Assembly: GCA_902729315.2 (NCBI GenBank)
Contig: LR746265.1
Span: 8,489,392-8,553,391 of the forward strand
Reading direction: 5' to 3'
DNA from: Spirodela intermedia
Lineage: Eukaryota; Streptophyta; Magnoliopsida; Alismatales; Araceae
Length of the DNA: 64,000 bases
The notes under the pieces: model-generated
What the model saw: the letters and a program-made list of their open reading frames with translations, nothing else
What the model was told of the DNA's origin: nothing
Database searches by the model: none
Translations under genes and position numbers: made by a program
In this document: positions 46,750-59,582 of the stretch, piece after piece
Position numbering within the stretch: the stretch's first letter is position 1
Layout: every line of letters starts with the position of its first letter

Positions 46750-48311
46750 TGATAAGTCTTCATTATTATGAGTTAATAATTAGTAAATAATATAGTTTTC
46801 ACCTTAACTCATGATAAATAACTTATATTTGTGTTAAAGTGTGAAAAGTAGTTTTCAATTAATTAATGTGAATTTTTAGGTAATTATGTGATTTTATATG
46901 ATTTTATATAATTTTTATAGTCTTACTTTTGAGATAAATGAAGAAAAAGAAATTAAAATAAAAATAAGACAAATGGGGAACCCACCGGCCAGCCAAGCCT
47001 GCAAGCGGGTCAGAAGTGCAGTTGGGGAGTAGCCGCGAGCAGAGGCTCAAGTGGCTTGGACCGATTGGGCACGTGTGCACCACCCCCCTTCCACGTCACT
47101 AGTGGCCAGCCGGTTGTGGGGCAAGGAGTGGTCGTACACATGCAAGAAAAATACTTCATCAAAAATGTAGTATTACTATATATTCATCAGAAATTTTGGC
47201 GCACAACCGATGTGAGACTTCTTTAACCTGCGTCACACCTCCCAGAAAGGGCATGGGGGCAATTGGCATAGGTTCGAAAGTGAAAATTCATATTTTGTTT
47301 ATCTGATTATTGTGACTTTCCTGTAAACCATCGGTGAAGGATTAAGCAACTAGAATCGCTAGATCATCGACAAAAATCTCGTCAAATGCAATTCACAGAG
47401 TATTGTTACTAAAATTATTGAATGATTTGTGATAAAAGAATTGCAAATCCATCGAGTAACTAATCTCCGATTGATCGACAAACAAGCTGTCGTCGAGAAG
47501 AAGACGATCCGCTAGGAGATGAGTCCCCACTTTTTGAGAGCATACCAGATGCGATGTAGAGCCTCCTCTTGTGATGCAGACCTGAGGATGAAGCTTCTTG
47601 ACACGCGCCCCACCTCCATCCAGCTCCTCTCCATTAGGTGACAGCCACCGGAGATGATTTGATGACCCATTTCATTGATCTCTAGACTTCGCAAAGAGAT
47701 CTAGAGATTGCCTATGTTGTCTTTGTCCAAGGAGAGCCTTCAAGGTTGTAGGCGCTCAAGATTCTGGTACATTACCGACGCATCACCGTTGCGATGTTGG
47801 AACTCTATTTTCCTACTTTCAACTTAATTTTTGTTTCATTTAGTGATAACTTGTTGATTTTAAATTTACCAAGATATACTTCATTTCATTATAATTCTTT
47901 TAGATTTTCCAAATCTTAATTTAATCAATTGAATCGTCTATAATCATTTACGTAAGAATCATTGGGCAGAACTCTATTTCTGCCAGATTTGCATTCGCGA
48001 GGTGCTGACATCATCCTAATATCCGAACCCTTATTTCTTTTTTTTGTGAATTTTAAATATATTTATTTTTCATTTACTAGTATCAAATTCTTAGAAAATA
48101 ATATTCATTGAGGACAATTCTAAAAAATTACTAGATATTATATTACATCCCTCTAATCGACCTAGAAAATTACTGCTATTTTTGAAAGTTTTATTGAATT
48201 ATAATTGATATATTTATTCAGAAATATTTCTAAATATCCAAAAATTCATATTTTCTAGTTTTATAAATTTAAAATTTGTGTGATTTACAATACAACAACT
48301 AAGTCACGTCA
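46750..48311 (+). repeat. 3' LTR of complete X
   Basis: 1562 bp, TGATAAGTC to AAGTCACGTCA, followed by the target duplication ATAAT. Confidence 0.8.
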
Positions 48312-48316
48312 ATAAT

Positions 48317-49476
48317 CAATGTATCCCTTTCTCACATGTGTACGGCCACTCTTTGTCACATGCCCGACTGGCCATTGATGATGTGGAAGGGAAGTGACGC
48401 ACATGTGTCCCCCTATCAGTTAGTCTTTAGCCGCTCAAGCCCTTACTCACGGTTCCGCCTATCTATACTTCCAACCTGTTTGTGGGCTTGACTAGGTGGC
48501 AAGTTTTCTCTTTCTTCTATCTTTTAATTTTATTTCTCTTTATTTATCTCAAAAATAAGATTATTAAAATTATATAAATTCACATAAGCTTTCATAATTA
48601 GCCAAATTAATCAATTAAAAACTATTTTTTATAATTTGACATAAATATAAGTCTATTTATCAAGAGTTTAGATTAAAACTATATTATTAATTAATTATTA
48701 ACTCATGATAATGAAAACTTATCAATATCTTCATTAAAGTATATATTTTTTGATTAACATCAAACTTATCCAATGATTATATCATCGTATTTGTCTAAGG
48801 ATCAAGAGAATAGATTACTTGATGTACTTAGGACATAGAGAGAGGTGATTGGTTGGTCTCTAGCAAATATTTGAGGACTTGATCTATTTGTGTGTATGCA
48901 CATATTTTATCATGAGGAGAACTATCATTTCCTTACTAGCTTTTGTTTAGGACATATTTTATTGGTCGAGTGCTTTAGTTAGAGAACCATTCAAGGGCAA
49001 TAGTGTAGTAGATGGGGCATAAAAACCAGAATTTTCTTCCCTTTTCCCTTCTCTCACATGCATTAAAGACTTTTGCATGCATTAGAGATAATGCATCATT
49101 CAAGTAGGGGGGAGAACAAAAAAATTCAAAAATGTTCTGAATATTTTAAAACTTTTGCTGCATTGATTATTTGCACAAACACGTATGATTAAACGAACAA
49201 AGCCTAATGCTCCTTTAAAAGGGTAAGTCAATTAGAAAAGTTTACCTTCTCTAGATTAGGGGTGTGGATCTCATGAAAAAAAGATAGGTGAATTCTTTAC
49301 CATGATCATTATTCTTTGAAGTATGAAGGAGTTTTAGGTTGTATTCATGGGTATGTGGTGCGACAATAAATGGCTAATGATAGTATATTGTGGATGAAAA
49401 CGATTGAACTAGATCATCTTAGTCTAGTTATTATGTTGTGGTTGATAAGTCTTCATTATCTGTATTTACCTTATAT
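48317..49476. mobile_element. Left flank of unit D: reverse LTR fragment and retroelement tracts
   Basis: 48317-48724 is the LTR 5' part on the minus strand. 48725-49073 is the retroelement tract seen in all units. 49074-49476 matches 1-403 of unit A with a few percent difference, including AAGTAGGGGGGAG and the isolated TGATAAGTCTTCATTATC motif. No gene seen. Confidence 0.65.
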
Positions 49477-49748
49477 TTATCAATATTCAGTGCATAAAAT
49501 TAACAGAAATAATACATGTTACATTTAATTCGTATGCATTCAGATCATTCATACATAAACATGTATTTTAATATTTTTAAAATTATTTTAAGATAATTAA
49601 TTTTAAATAATTATGCATGAAATATTTTTATGTGAGTTTTAGGATTTTCTAAATTTTATCCTGGATTTTTTGAAATTTTCTAGAATTTCTCATAATTTCT
49701 AAGAGGTTTTGATATAAAGGTCTAAAATAAAAGAAAATCAGAATGAGT

Positions 49749-50120
49749 TGGGCTGGGCCGAGCCAAGTGACCCAATGGGCCGGAATATTCAGAGGCTAAA
49801 AGTTAAACCATCAACAGGTCGACAGTGGAAGCAGAACCGACGAGTTGGCATGACACTTAAGCAGATGTGGGACACGTGGCCCACACGGGTTCGACGACAT
49901 TTCAACGGACATCGTGAACAGAAATTGGCACAATTTACGTCAGACCTCAAAGAGAAATGTAATTGGAGATCCGTACCTAATGGCAGAACGTGAAAGAAGA
50001 GCGGGTGATAGAGTAAGGCTGTCATTGATCTCTCTTTCTTTCGCGCCTTTTCTCGCTCCCTTTGTCTGTCTGCTCTCTCTCACTCTATCTTGCTCTCGCT
50101 TTCTTTCTGTGGATGCGTCC
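49749..50120 (+). promoter_or_regulatory. Kinase promoter and leader, copy D
   Basis: Same site II motifs, G-box core (49873-49878) and pyrimidine-rich leader as the other copies. Confidence 0.5.
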
Positions 50121-50800
50121 TCGCTCTACGAAGCACGGCGGAGTTCGGACAGCCTGCCGCCTTCTCCTCTCCTCTCCGTCGAGTTCTTCTGGAACCCTTT
50201 CTCGTGCGCGAATCCGGAGGAAGAGTGGGAGGCCGCATCCGGCGGAGGAGTCCACCGCCGAAGACGCCGAGGTCACGGTCGGCGCCGCCTCACGGAGAGG
50301 TCGTACGTTCCCAGGCTTCTGCTTCCCTGAAAGGCCGCTCCGGGTATGTTCTAGTGCCGTCTTTCGACGAATTCTCGCCTTTCGTTGATTCGGGGGTTAT
50401 GTTCTAGTGCCGTCTTTCGATGGGTTCGTGATTTTCTGTGTCGGGGGCATCTTCTTGTGGACTCTTTGGATGGGATCTTTATTTTCTTTGATTTGGACTT
50501 TCGGTTGCCTGCGGTGGTGCGGGTGGTGCGAGATTGCTGAAGAAAGCTCTGGCTTTCCTCCTTCCTCTTATTTATTTACCTTCTTCCGATTTGTTTTGCC
50601 GCTTCGTTGCTGATTCGATTTGATGTTTGGTCTGGGTAGGGGGATCTATCTTCTTCTTTAGACTTCCATCCGATTGCTCTTTGGGGACGGATGAGTGTTA
50701 CCGTCTGGAGGAGAAAAGATTATTTCAGCAAGGTTTATCGATTGACGGTGACGGGTGAGCGTGTTGAATCAAGGGGCACATTCGATTTTCGGATCGCTGA

Positions 50801-53131
50801 GCGATCGACCAGTTTCTGGAGAAGAACCCGGTGATTTCCGGCAGGAAACAACACCCTCCGTACCTGCAGCTCTCCCGAGCGTTATTCCCCACCCAGAAAA
50901 ACCATCAGAACTTGGTGGCGGGCTGTCCTGTTGAGAAAGCAGCTGGAATCGAGGGAGGAAGTGTGGACGAGGTTGTCGGGCTACAGGAGGAAGCGAGGAT
51001 GTCTCCCATCCCGGATCGGGTACATGCTTCGACGTCCCTCATTCCTTTCCTTGACGGCGACTGTAGAGAGCTTTCTCTCTCCATCCCAAAGCACATCACA
51101 TCTTGACAATAGGAATGTCCTATCCAAAATCGACAGGTGCAGGTCGGAAATTCTCCATTATACAAGGTAGAGAGAATGTTGGGTGCAGGAGGTTTTGGGC
51201 TGGTCTACATTGGACGAAGGGTGGCTGGTGGATCTCAGGGCGATGGGCCCAATGCCTTTAAGGTTTAGTTTCAACCTCCCATCACTCCTGCCAAGGGAAT
51301 CTTTAAATACTGCTGTTTTATGTTGTCTCTTTCATTTTCCTGCGGTGGGTGTAGGTAGCACTGAAGTTTGAGCATAGAAATAGCACGGGTTGCAGATTTG
51401 GCCCCCCATATGAATGGCAAGTTTATGAGTAAGAAGACACCCCCTACTGCTCTAATTTATTACGTATTGTGTCGATCTAAAACTACGTTCTTCATCTGAC
51501 TTTGTGAATATGGTTTTAGCCATCTCAAGGGATGCTATGGATTGCCTAGGGTGCACTACAAGGGCCGCCAAGGAGATTATTTCGTCATGGTTGGCGTAGA
51601 GTCTTTCATTTTATTGTTTCCTCGAATTATGTTTTTTATTGAAAGCTAATTATGATATTGTTGATGATGATTGCTGCAGATCATGGACATCCTTGGACCA
51701 AGTCTCCTGGATGTGTTCATATCCATTGGGCAAGTGTAAGAAAATAATCTTGACTTCATATTCAAAGTCAATATTCTGTTGAGAATTGTGCTATTGAGTT
51801 TGACTAACTCCTTGGACAGAATGCCACCAAATATGGTGGCTTGTATTGCTGTGGAGGCAATATCCATCCTTGAGAAGCTACACCAAAAAGGGTACGTATG
51901 GCTTTGTGGCAGTGTGATATTTTTTCAATTAAATTTTTGCAAAGGTCACAGTAATCAATTCATTGCTCCCTTGTGCACTCCCCTCCCTCCCTCCACCCAC
52001 ACAAAAAAAAAAACATGCCAGGTTTGTGCATGGAGACGTCAAGCCAGAGAATTTATTGTTGGGTAAACCCGGAAGCTCAGGGGAGAAGAAGCTTTTTCTC
52101 ATCGACTTTGGGCTGGGTATGTTGCTGCATTCCAATCACTTCTTGTTTTCACCTTTCGCACCTATTGATTTTAGAGTAGGGTTTGTTTTTCCAAGTATAT
52201 AAACAAATTCGTCTTGACTGAGAAGTCCCTGTCTGTATCAACATCAGTGATATTTTTGTGCTTTGTTCAGAGCCTGTACAAATGCTAATTGGTGTCATTA
52301 ATATTTTAATCAGCTTCAATGTGGAGGGACAGTTTGTCAGGCCAGCATGTCAGCTTATGCCAACAGCCAGATAATTTCAGGTTTTTTGGGAAACGATATT
52401 CTATTTTTTCCCTAAATTCTTAGCTAAGAGGAGGATTCATAAAATCTTACCCCTACCTTACTATCTATCTCATGTTCCCTAGGGGCACAACACGATATGC
52501 AAGCGTCCATGCACATTTAGGCCTCACAGCGAGTAGAAGAGATGATCTTGAGTCATTGGCCTACACTCTGATTTTTTTGATTAAAGGAAGGCTGCCGTGG
52601 GAAGGCTATCAGGTTTGCTTTCACCTCTACTTGTACATGTTCTCCCATCTCTTTGATTGATCACTTGCTGATTCTTATGCCAACTATGTAGGGGAATGAC
52701 AAGAGGTTTCTAGTCTTCATGAACAAGACTGTAACCTCCCCCGAGACGCTGTGTGGTGGCTGTCCCCCTCCTTTTGCACAATTCCTTGAAGCAGTGAAGA
52801 AGATACAATTTGTTGAGCAGCCCACCTACTCGAAGCTCATTTCTCTTTTTGGAAGCTTGATATGCCCCCCCTGCACCCTGTTAAAGACCATTCGGATTGA
52901 TGCAATTTTGAAGGTGGTTGCAAACATGACATCACTAAAATTACCTCACATATTTTTATTTTATGTCAGATGGTTTTATCTCTTTTTCATGGCTCTATCA
53001 TCTGTTGTTAAATAGGCTGACCATGTTTCCAACAGGTTCACCAAAAACGTGGAAGATTGCAGGTAAATAATGAAGAAGATGAGTGTCATAGAAAGAAACG
53101 GATAAAATGTTTGATTGATGACAGACCATGA
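50801..53131 (+). CDS. MUT9-like/EL1-type kinase, C-terminally truncated, copy D
   Basis: Exons 50801-51019, 51137-51262, 51355-51428, 51520-51589, 51680-51735, 51820-51891, 52022-52116, 52314-52380, 52483-52612, 52692-52913 and 53036-53131. Splice sites, reading frame and catalytic residues match copy A, and I noticed no coding difference from A. The frame ends after the basic tail, followed by AATAAA (53153-53158). Unlike A, the LTR behind this copy carries two solo-LTR insertions. The start codon is unresolved for the same reason as in A. Confidence 0.85.
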
Positions 53132-55100
53132 CCATGTACATGTAAGAATATAAATAAAATCTGTAAAGTGCCAATTGAGAAAACATAAATCTCATGACTA
53201 AATTATTTATTATTATTGTTATTATTTATTCATAAAGAAAACGATAGTTTAAAAGCCTCATATTAAGGGCATGAATATAATACTTTTTTAATGTAATCAT
53301 AGCTATTGATAAAGGTGTGTAATTAATATTTATGCAAAAACAGAAACTATATCAATCAATGATAATAATACAAGACAATCATTTAGAGGGCGTGAGTATA
53401 AGTAGATATTTATATCATAGTTACTCTTGCTAGGAATATGTATCATTTATTGCCAACATTTAAACTTTAGAAATGTTTTGTACCTACTATCTATTCACCT
53501 TAGAAATGGCACCACTTTGGACGTAACCTATTGAGTACAGGAATATAATATGTTTAAGTACATTCACACTTACAAATTATCAGAAATAATTATTAGACCG
53601 ATAAATGTAAATTTTATGCATAAATAATGAATATTACTTTTTTATAAGAAAGCTGGCACATAAAAATACAGTATTAAAGGGAAGAAATCTAATATTATTT
53701 CATACAATCATAATGATTAGTTGCAATGAATAATTACTATAGTTTACCAAAATGAAAATTTTATCAGTAAATAAATGAACACTACAAGTATTGGATTAAA
53801 TGGCACGAATTTGATAGTTTAGGTTATATTTATAATTACTAATCACTATGATTAAAATTATTTATTAGAATATGTAAAGTTATGAAGAAATAAGAATTAT
53901 GTATTGGAAGCTTATGTGTCCACCAAAGGACACACATCCACCCCATAATGTGTTTAGAACCACATGTAGTCCAAAACTGAAAGTAATGTAATGTCGTAAT
54001 TGGTTCCCATCATAGTAAAAGTATGATTTCTTTAGTGATGATCTAAAAATTAAGAAGCATCTAGATTCATAGAAGATTGGGTATATAAAGAGGAGTTTGA
54101 AATAAAAGTCGCATAGTTATGCTTTGTAATGTTTTCAATTTGAAAAGCATATCTTGACAAAGTTAAATCTTATATGATTCACATGAATGAATGTCATCGT
54201 ATATACTTTTTATACATTGCACCCTCTAGATGTTTTCCTAAACTTGAAGAAAAATGTACCCATCGTCAAATCTTGATTCATTCTATTGATGAGTGGAAAA
54301 TAAATTTCTTGTCTAAACTAAGACTTTAAGCATAAGTAGGAAGTTATTGTATTAACAAGTGTGCCGACCATCACATTTATAAGGATAATGAATTAATCAT
54401 GGAAAGTATTTATTGAAACAAATTATTATCTATTTTGACTGTAGTCTAATGTACAATTGTAATTAAGAGTTACATAATTCTATATGAGACCCCTATTAAA
54501 TGTTTTTGAGCCAAATCTATATTGTATATAAATAGTTTTACACATATAAAATAAGGTTTTTTTCTTTTTAAGAGCACATGTATAATATTTTCAAGTAAAT
54601 TGATAATATTTTCAAGTATAATATTTTTACCTTTATTATTTGTTAATATAATGTCTTTTTTTGTCATAATAGGAAACCATTGATACATTTTCATTATCAT
54701 GAGTTAATAATTAGTAAATAATATATTTTTAACCTTAACTCATGACAAATAGACTTATATTTCTGTTAAATTATGAAAAATAGTTTTCAATCGGTTAATA
54801 TGATTGTTTTAGCTAATTAGGTAATTGTCTATGCATTTATATAATTTTTATAGTCCTATTTTTGAGATAAATCAAGAAAAAGAAATGAAAATAAAAATAT
54901 AGCAAAAAGAGCGGACTTGTTAGCCAACTGGCCCTGCAAGCAGGTCAGAAGCGTAGTCAAGGGGAGCCACGAGTAGGGGCTCGGGTGTCTAGGACTAATG
55001 GGGGCATGTGTGTGCCACTCCCCTTCTACTTGATTAGTGGCCAACTAGGTTTGAGGTAAGGAGTGGTCTTACATGTGAGAGAAAAGTACTCATTACTTGT

Positions 55101-56747
55101 TGACATGAGTCAATCGTTGTATATTAAATCACGCAAATCTAAAATTTATAAAACTAGAAAATACAAATTTTTAGATATTTAGAAGTATTTCTAAATAAAT
55201 ATATCAATTATAATTCAATAAGACTTCCAAAAATAGCGATCATTTTCCAAGTCGAGCATAGAGATATAATATAATATGTGGTAAGTATTCATAATTTTTC
55301 TCAATGAATATGATTTTCTATGAATTTTATACTAGGAAATAAAAAGGAAATATATTTAAAATTCACAAAAAAGGAAAATAAGGGTGCGGATGTCAAGATG
55401 ACATCAGTGCCTGGCAAACACGAATTAGGTAGAAATAGAGTTCCGTCCGACAATTCTTATGTAAGTGATTATATACGATTTAATTAATCAAATTAAGATT
55501 TATTAAAGTCAGAAGAATCGTAATAGAATGAAGTATATTTTGGTAAATTAAAATCACAAAAATTATCACTAATTTTTAATGAAACATAAAGTAAGTTGAA
55601 AGTAGGAAAATAGAGTTCCGGTGTCGTGATGGTGATGTGTCGACGATGCACTAGAATCCTGAGTATTTGGGAGGATCGCCGTGTAGTGTCCACAACCTCA
55701 AAAGCTCTCCTTAGACAAAGATGACGTGGGTCTAAAGACTTCCTTGCGAACTCTAAAGATCAATGAAGTGGGTCGTTGAATCGTCTCCAGCGGCTGTCAC
55801 CCGGTAGAGCAGAAAAATGACGACTTTGTGGCTCTTTGGCGGCTGTCACCCAACGGAGAGGAGCTGGATGGCGGTGGGGCACGAGTCAAGGAGCTTCATC
55901 CTCCAGTCTATGCAGCAAGAGGAGGCTCTTCATCGCATTTGGTATGCTCTTAGGAGGTGGCGACTCGTCTCCCGGCAGATCATCCTCTTCCCGACAATAG
56001 CTTGTTCGTCGATCAATCGGAGATGCTTTACTCGATGGATTCATGATCTTTTTATGACGAATTGTTCAGTAATTTTAGTAATAATGCTCCGCGAATCATG
56101 TTGACGAGATTTTTGCCAATGATCTAGCAATTCTGGTTGCTTAATCCTTCATCCACGATCTACAGGAAAGTCATGATAATCAGATAAAAAAAATATGAGT
56201 TTTGACTCTAGTAGGATTCGAACCTATGTTGGTTGCTTGCCCTCCTTCTGAGGAAGATGTGACGTGGGTTTAGTCTCACATCGGTTCTGTGCCAAATTTA
56301 TGAGCGAATATATAGTAATGTTAGATTTCTAAGCAAAGTCTCTTCTCTCACATATACAACCACTCCTTACCTCATAGTTAGCTGACCACAGTGACATGGA
56401 AGGAAAGTGGCACACACATGCCCCTATCTATCCAAGCCACTCGAGCCCTTACTCGCGGCTACTCCCCAACAACGCTTTCAACCTGCTTGTGGGCCTGGTT
56501 GACTGGCGGGTCCCCCTCATTTTGTCTTAGTTTTATTTTTTTATTTCTTTTTCATCATTTATCTCAAAAGTAAAACTATAAAAATCATATAATTTTGTGT
56601 AAAATCATATAATTACCTAAAAATTCATATTAATCAATTGAAAACCACTTTTCACACTTTAACGTAAATATAAGTCTATTTATTATGAGTTAAGGCTAAA
56701 ACTATGTTATTTACTAATTATTAACTCATGATAGTGAAGACTTATCA
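55101..56747 (-). mobile_element. Solo LTR with 5-bp target duplication, unit D
   Basis: 1647 bp flanked by CTTGT at 55096-55100 and 56748-56752. This is the same insertion as 17279-18925 in unit B (same site, same orientation relative to the kinase, same CTTCACTATCATG and GGATAGATAGGGGCA variants). The two copies differ at roughly one base in ten. Confidence 0.9.
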
Positions 56748-57220
56748 CTTGTAAATGTGATATTACTATATATTCGCCTAAAACTTTGGTGCACAAGCGA
56801 TGTGGGACTAAACCCACATCACACCTTCCCTTGAAAGGCTTTGAAGATTTTAATACCTAAATTACTCCTTAGTTATAATAGAGATATACTATGACGACGT
56901 CACGTGATAAGGGCATTGGAGTACTTATTGCAATCTCTCTCATGTAGGCGGGCAATCAGCACGAGTTTGAATCCTCCTAGCGCCCAATAAAGGATTATCT
57001 CGACTTTCTTGTAGATTACCAATAAAAGATTAAGCCACTAAAATTGTTAGATCATTGGCAAAAAACTTGTCAATGCAATTCACAATCTGCCAAGAGATGA
57101 GTTGCCACCTTTTGAGAGCATATTGAATGTGATTAAGAGCCTCCTCTTGCTATAGAAACCTGAGGATGAAGCTCCTTAACACGCGCCCCACCTCCATCTA
57201 GCTCTTTTCCGCTAGGTGAC

Positions 57221-58853
57221 TGATAAGTCTTCATTATCATGAGTTAATAATTAGTAAATAATATAGTTTTAGCCTTAGCTCATGATAAATAGACTTATAT
57301 TTGTGTTAAAGAATGATTTTTGGTTTTCAATTGATTAACGTGAATTTTTGGGTAATTATGTGATTTTATACAATTTTTATAGTCTTACTTTTGAGATAAA
57401 TGAAGAACAAGAAATAAAAATAAAAATATTGTAAAAATGGGGGGACCCGCCAGCCAGCCGTGCCCCCAAGTGGGCCGGAAGCACAGTCGGGGAGTAAGCC
57501 GTGAGCAGGGGCTTGAGCGGCTTGGTTTGGGGACGGATCGACAGGGCATGCGTACGCCACTCCCCTTCCACGTCACCGGTGGCCAGCCGGCTGTGGGGCA
57601 AGGAGTGGTCATACACGCGAGAGAAGGGACTTTGCTCACAAAGCTAACATTACTATATATTCGCCCGAAGAATCGGCGTACAACCGATGTGGGACTAAAC
57701 TCGCGTCACACCTTCTTCAGGCAGGGCGACCGGCGCGGGTTCGAATCCTCCCAGAGTCAAAATTCATATATTTTTATCTGATTATCGCGACTTTCCTGCA
57801 GATCGCCAGTGAAGGATTAAGCAACGAGAATCGCTGAATCATCGGCAAAAATCTCGTCAACGCGATTCGCGGAGCATTGCTACTAAAATTGTTGAACGAT
57901 TCGCGATAAAAGGATCGCGAATCCATCGAGTAAATCATCTCCGATTGATCGACGAACAAGCCGTCGTCGGGAAGAGGACGATCCGCCGGGAGACCAGTCG
58001 CCACCTCCTGAGAGCGTACCAGATGCGATGAAGAGCCTCCTCTTGCTGCGCGGACCTGAGGATGAAGCTCCCTAACACGCGCCCCACCTCCATCCAGCTC
58101 CTCTCCGTCGGGTGACAGCCGCCGGAGAGCCGCAAAGTCGCCGTTTTTCCGCTCCGCCGGGTGACAGCCGCCGGAGACGATTCGACGACCCACTTCATTG
58201 ATCTCTAGACTTCGCGAGAAGATCTAGAGATTGCCCACGTCGTCTTTGTCCAAGGAGAGCCTTCGAGGCCGTGGACACTACACGACGATCCTCCCGAATG
58301 CTCAGGATTCCGGTGCATCGCCGACGCATTGCCGTCGCGACGCCGGAACTCTATTTTCCTGCTTTCAATTTAATTTATGCTTCATTTAGTGATACTTTGT
58401 TGATTTTAATTTACCAAACTATACTTCGTTCAATTACGATTCTTTTGGCTTTTACAGATCTTAATTTGATTAATTAAGTCGTCTGTAATCGCCTACGTAA
58501 GAATCGCCGGGCGGAACTCTGTTTCCGCCTGATTCGCGTTCGCCGGGCGCTGACGTCATTCTAACGTCCACACCCTTATTTCCTTTTTTTTCGTGAATTT
58601 TAAATATATTTCCTTTTTATTTCCTAGTATAAAATTCGTAAGAAAATCATACTCATTGAGAAAAATTCTGAATAATTACCAGATATTATATTCTGTGATC
58701 GACTTGGAAAATTACTGCTATTTTTGGAATTTTTATTGAATTATAATTGATATATTTATTTAGAAATACTTCTAAATATCCAAAAATTCGTATTTTCTAG
58801 TTTTATAAATTTTATATTTGCGTGATTTAACATACAACGACTGAGTCACGTCA
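57221..58853 (+). mobile_element. CpG-rich solo LTR, unit D
   Basis: 1633 bp from TGATAAGTC to GAGTCACGTCA. It keeps far more CpG than the other LTRs, so it is probably the youngest or least decayed. It contains a TATA motif (57652-57660) and a perfect B-box-like GGTTCGAATCC (57738-57748). Left flank AGGTGAC and right flank AACAGCT show no clean 5-bp duplication, although unit A has the continuous sequence AGGTGACAGCCACTAG. A long minus-strand frame (57774-58193) lies inside. Confidence 0.8.
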
Positions 58854-59582
58854 AACAGCTGCTAGAGAGTCACAAAGTCGTCATTTTTTCACTCTACTGA
58901 GTGACAATTGCTGGAGACAATTTGGCGACCTATTTCATTGATCTCTAGGCTTCACAAGAATATCTAGAGATTGCCCACGTCGTCTTTGTCGAAAGAGAAC
59001 CTTTGAGGTTGTGGACACTACACGACAATCTTCTTGAATGCTCAAAATTCCCGTGCATCATTGACACATGGTTGCCGTGACGTTGGAATTTATTTTTCTA
59101 CTTTCAACTTAATTTCTACTTCATTTAGTAAAAAATTGTGTGATTTAAATTTACCAAACTATATTTGATTCAATTATGATTCTTTCGCCTTTTATAGATC
59201 TTAATTTGTAATCACTTACGTAAGAATCACTAGGCAGAACTCTATTTCTATTTGATTCACATTCGTCGGGTGCTAACGTCATCCTAACATTCACACCCTT
59301 ATTTTCTTCTTTCACGAATTTAAGTATATTTTATTTTCATTTCTCAATATAAAATTCATAAAAAAATTATATTCTTTGAGAAAAATACTAAAAAGTTTCC
59401 CAATATTATCTTACATCTCTGTGATTGACTTGGTAAATTACAACTATTTTTGTAAATTTGATTGAATTATAATTGATATATTTGTTCAGAAATACTTCTA
59501 AATATCTAAAAATTAGTATTTTCTAGTTTTATAATTTTTAAATTTACGTGATTTATAATACAACAACTAAGTCATGTCGAAA

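Larger units (their letters stand above)
39653..48311 (+). mobile_element. Element X, complete copy with target duplication
   Basis: 5' LTR 39653-41308, primer-binding site 41314, gag-like frames, 3' region, purine tract TTTAAGTTGGAGG at about 46736-46748, and 3' LTR 46750-48311. Flanked by ATAAT at 39648-39652 and 48312-48316. Unit D shows the same sequence without the insertion (CTTGATAATCAATG, 61227-61240). No reverse transcriptase, RNase H or integrase is recognisable, so this looks like a non-autonomous gag-bearing element. A polyA-tailed insertion sits at 41954-43282. Confidence 0.85.
49477..54680 (+). repeat. Kinase cassette, copy D
   Basis: Complete copy, nearly identical to A over the gene and sharing the B-specific variants in the 3' flank. 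Identity with A falls off after about 54520, before the LTR at 54681. The gene-free 3' flank is 53160-54680. Confidence 0.9.
54681..59579 (+). mobile_element. LTR of unit D, interrupted by two solo LTRs
   Basis: Equivalent to 5614-7337 of unit A but with roughly 10 percent or more substitutions. Segments 54681-55100, 56753-57220 and 58854-59579 form the host LTR. The first base pairs are TGATACATTTTC instead of TGATAAG, and the end is AAGTCATGTCG. Confidence 0.8.
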
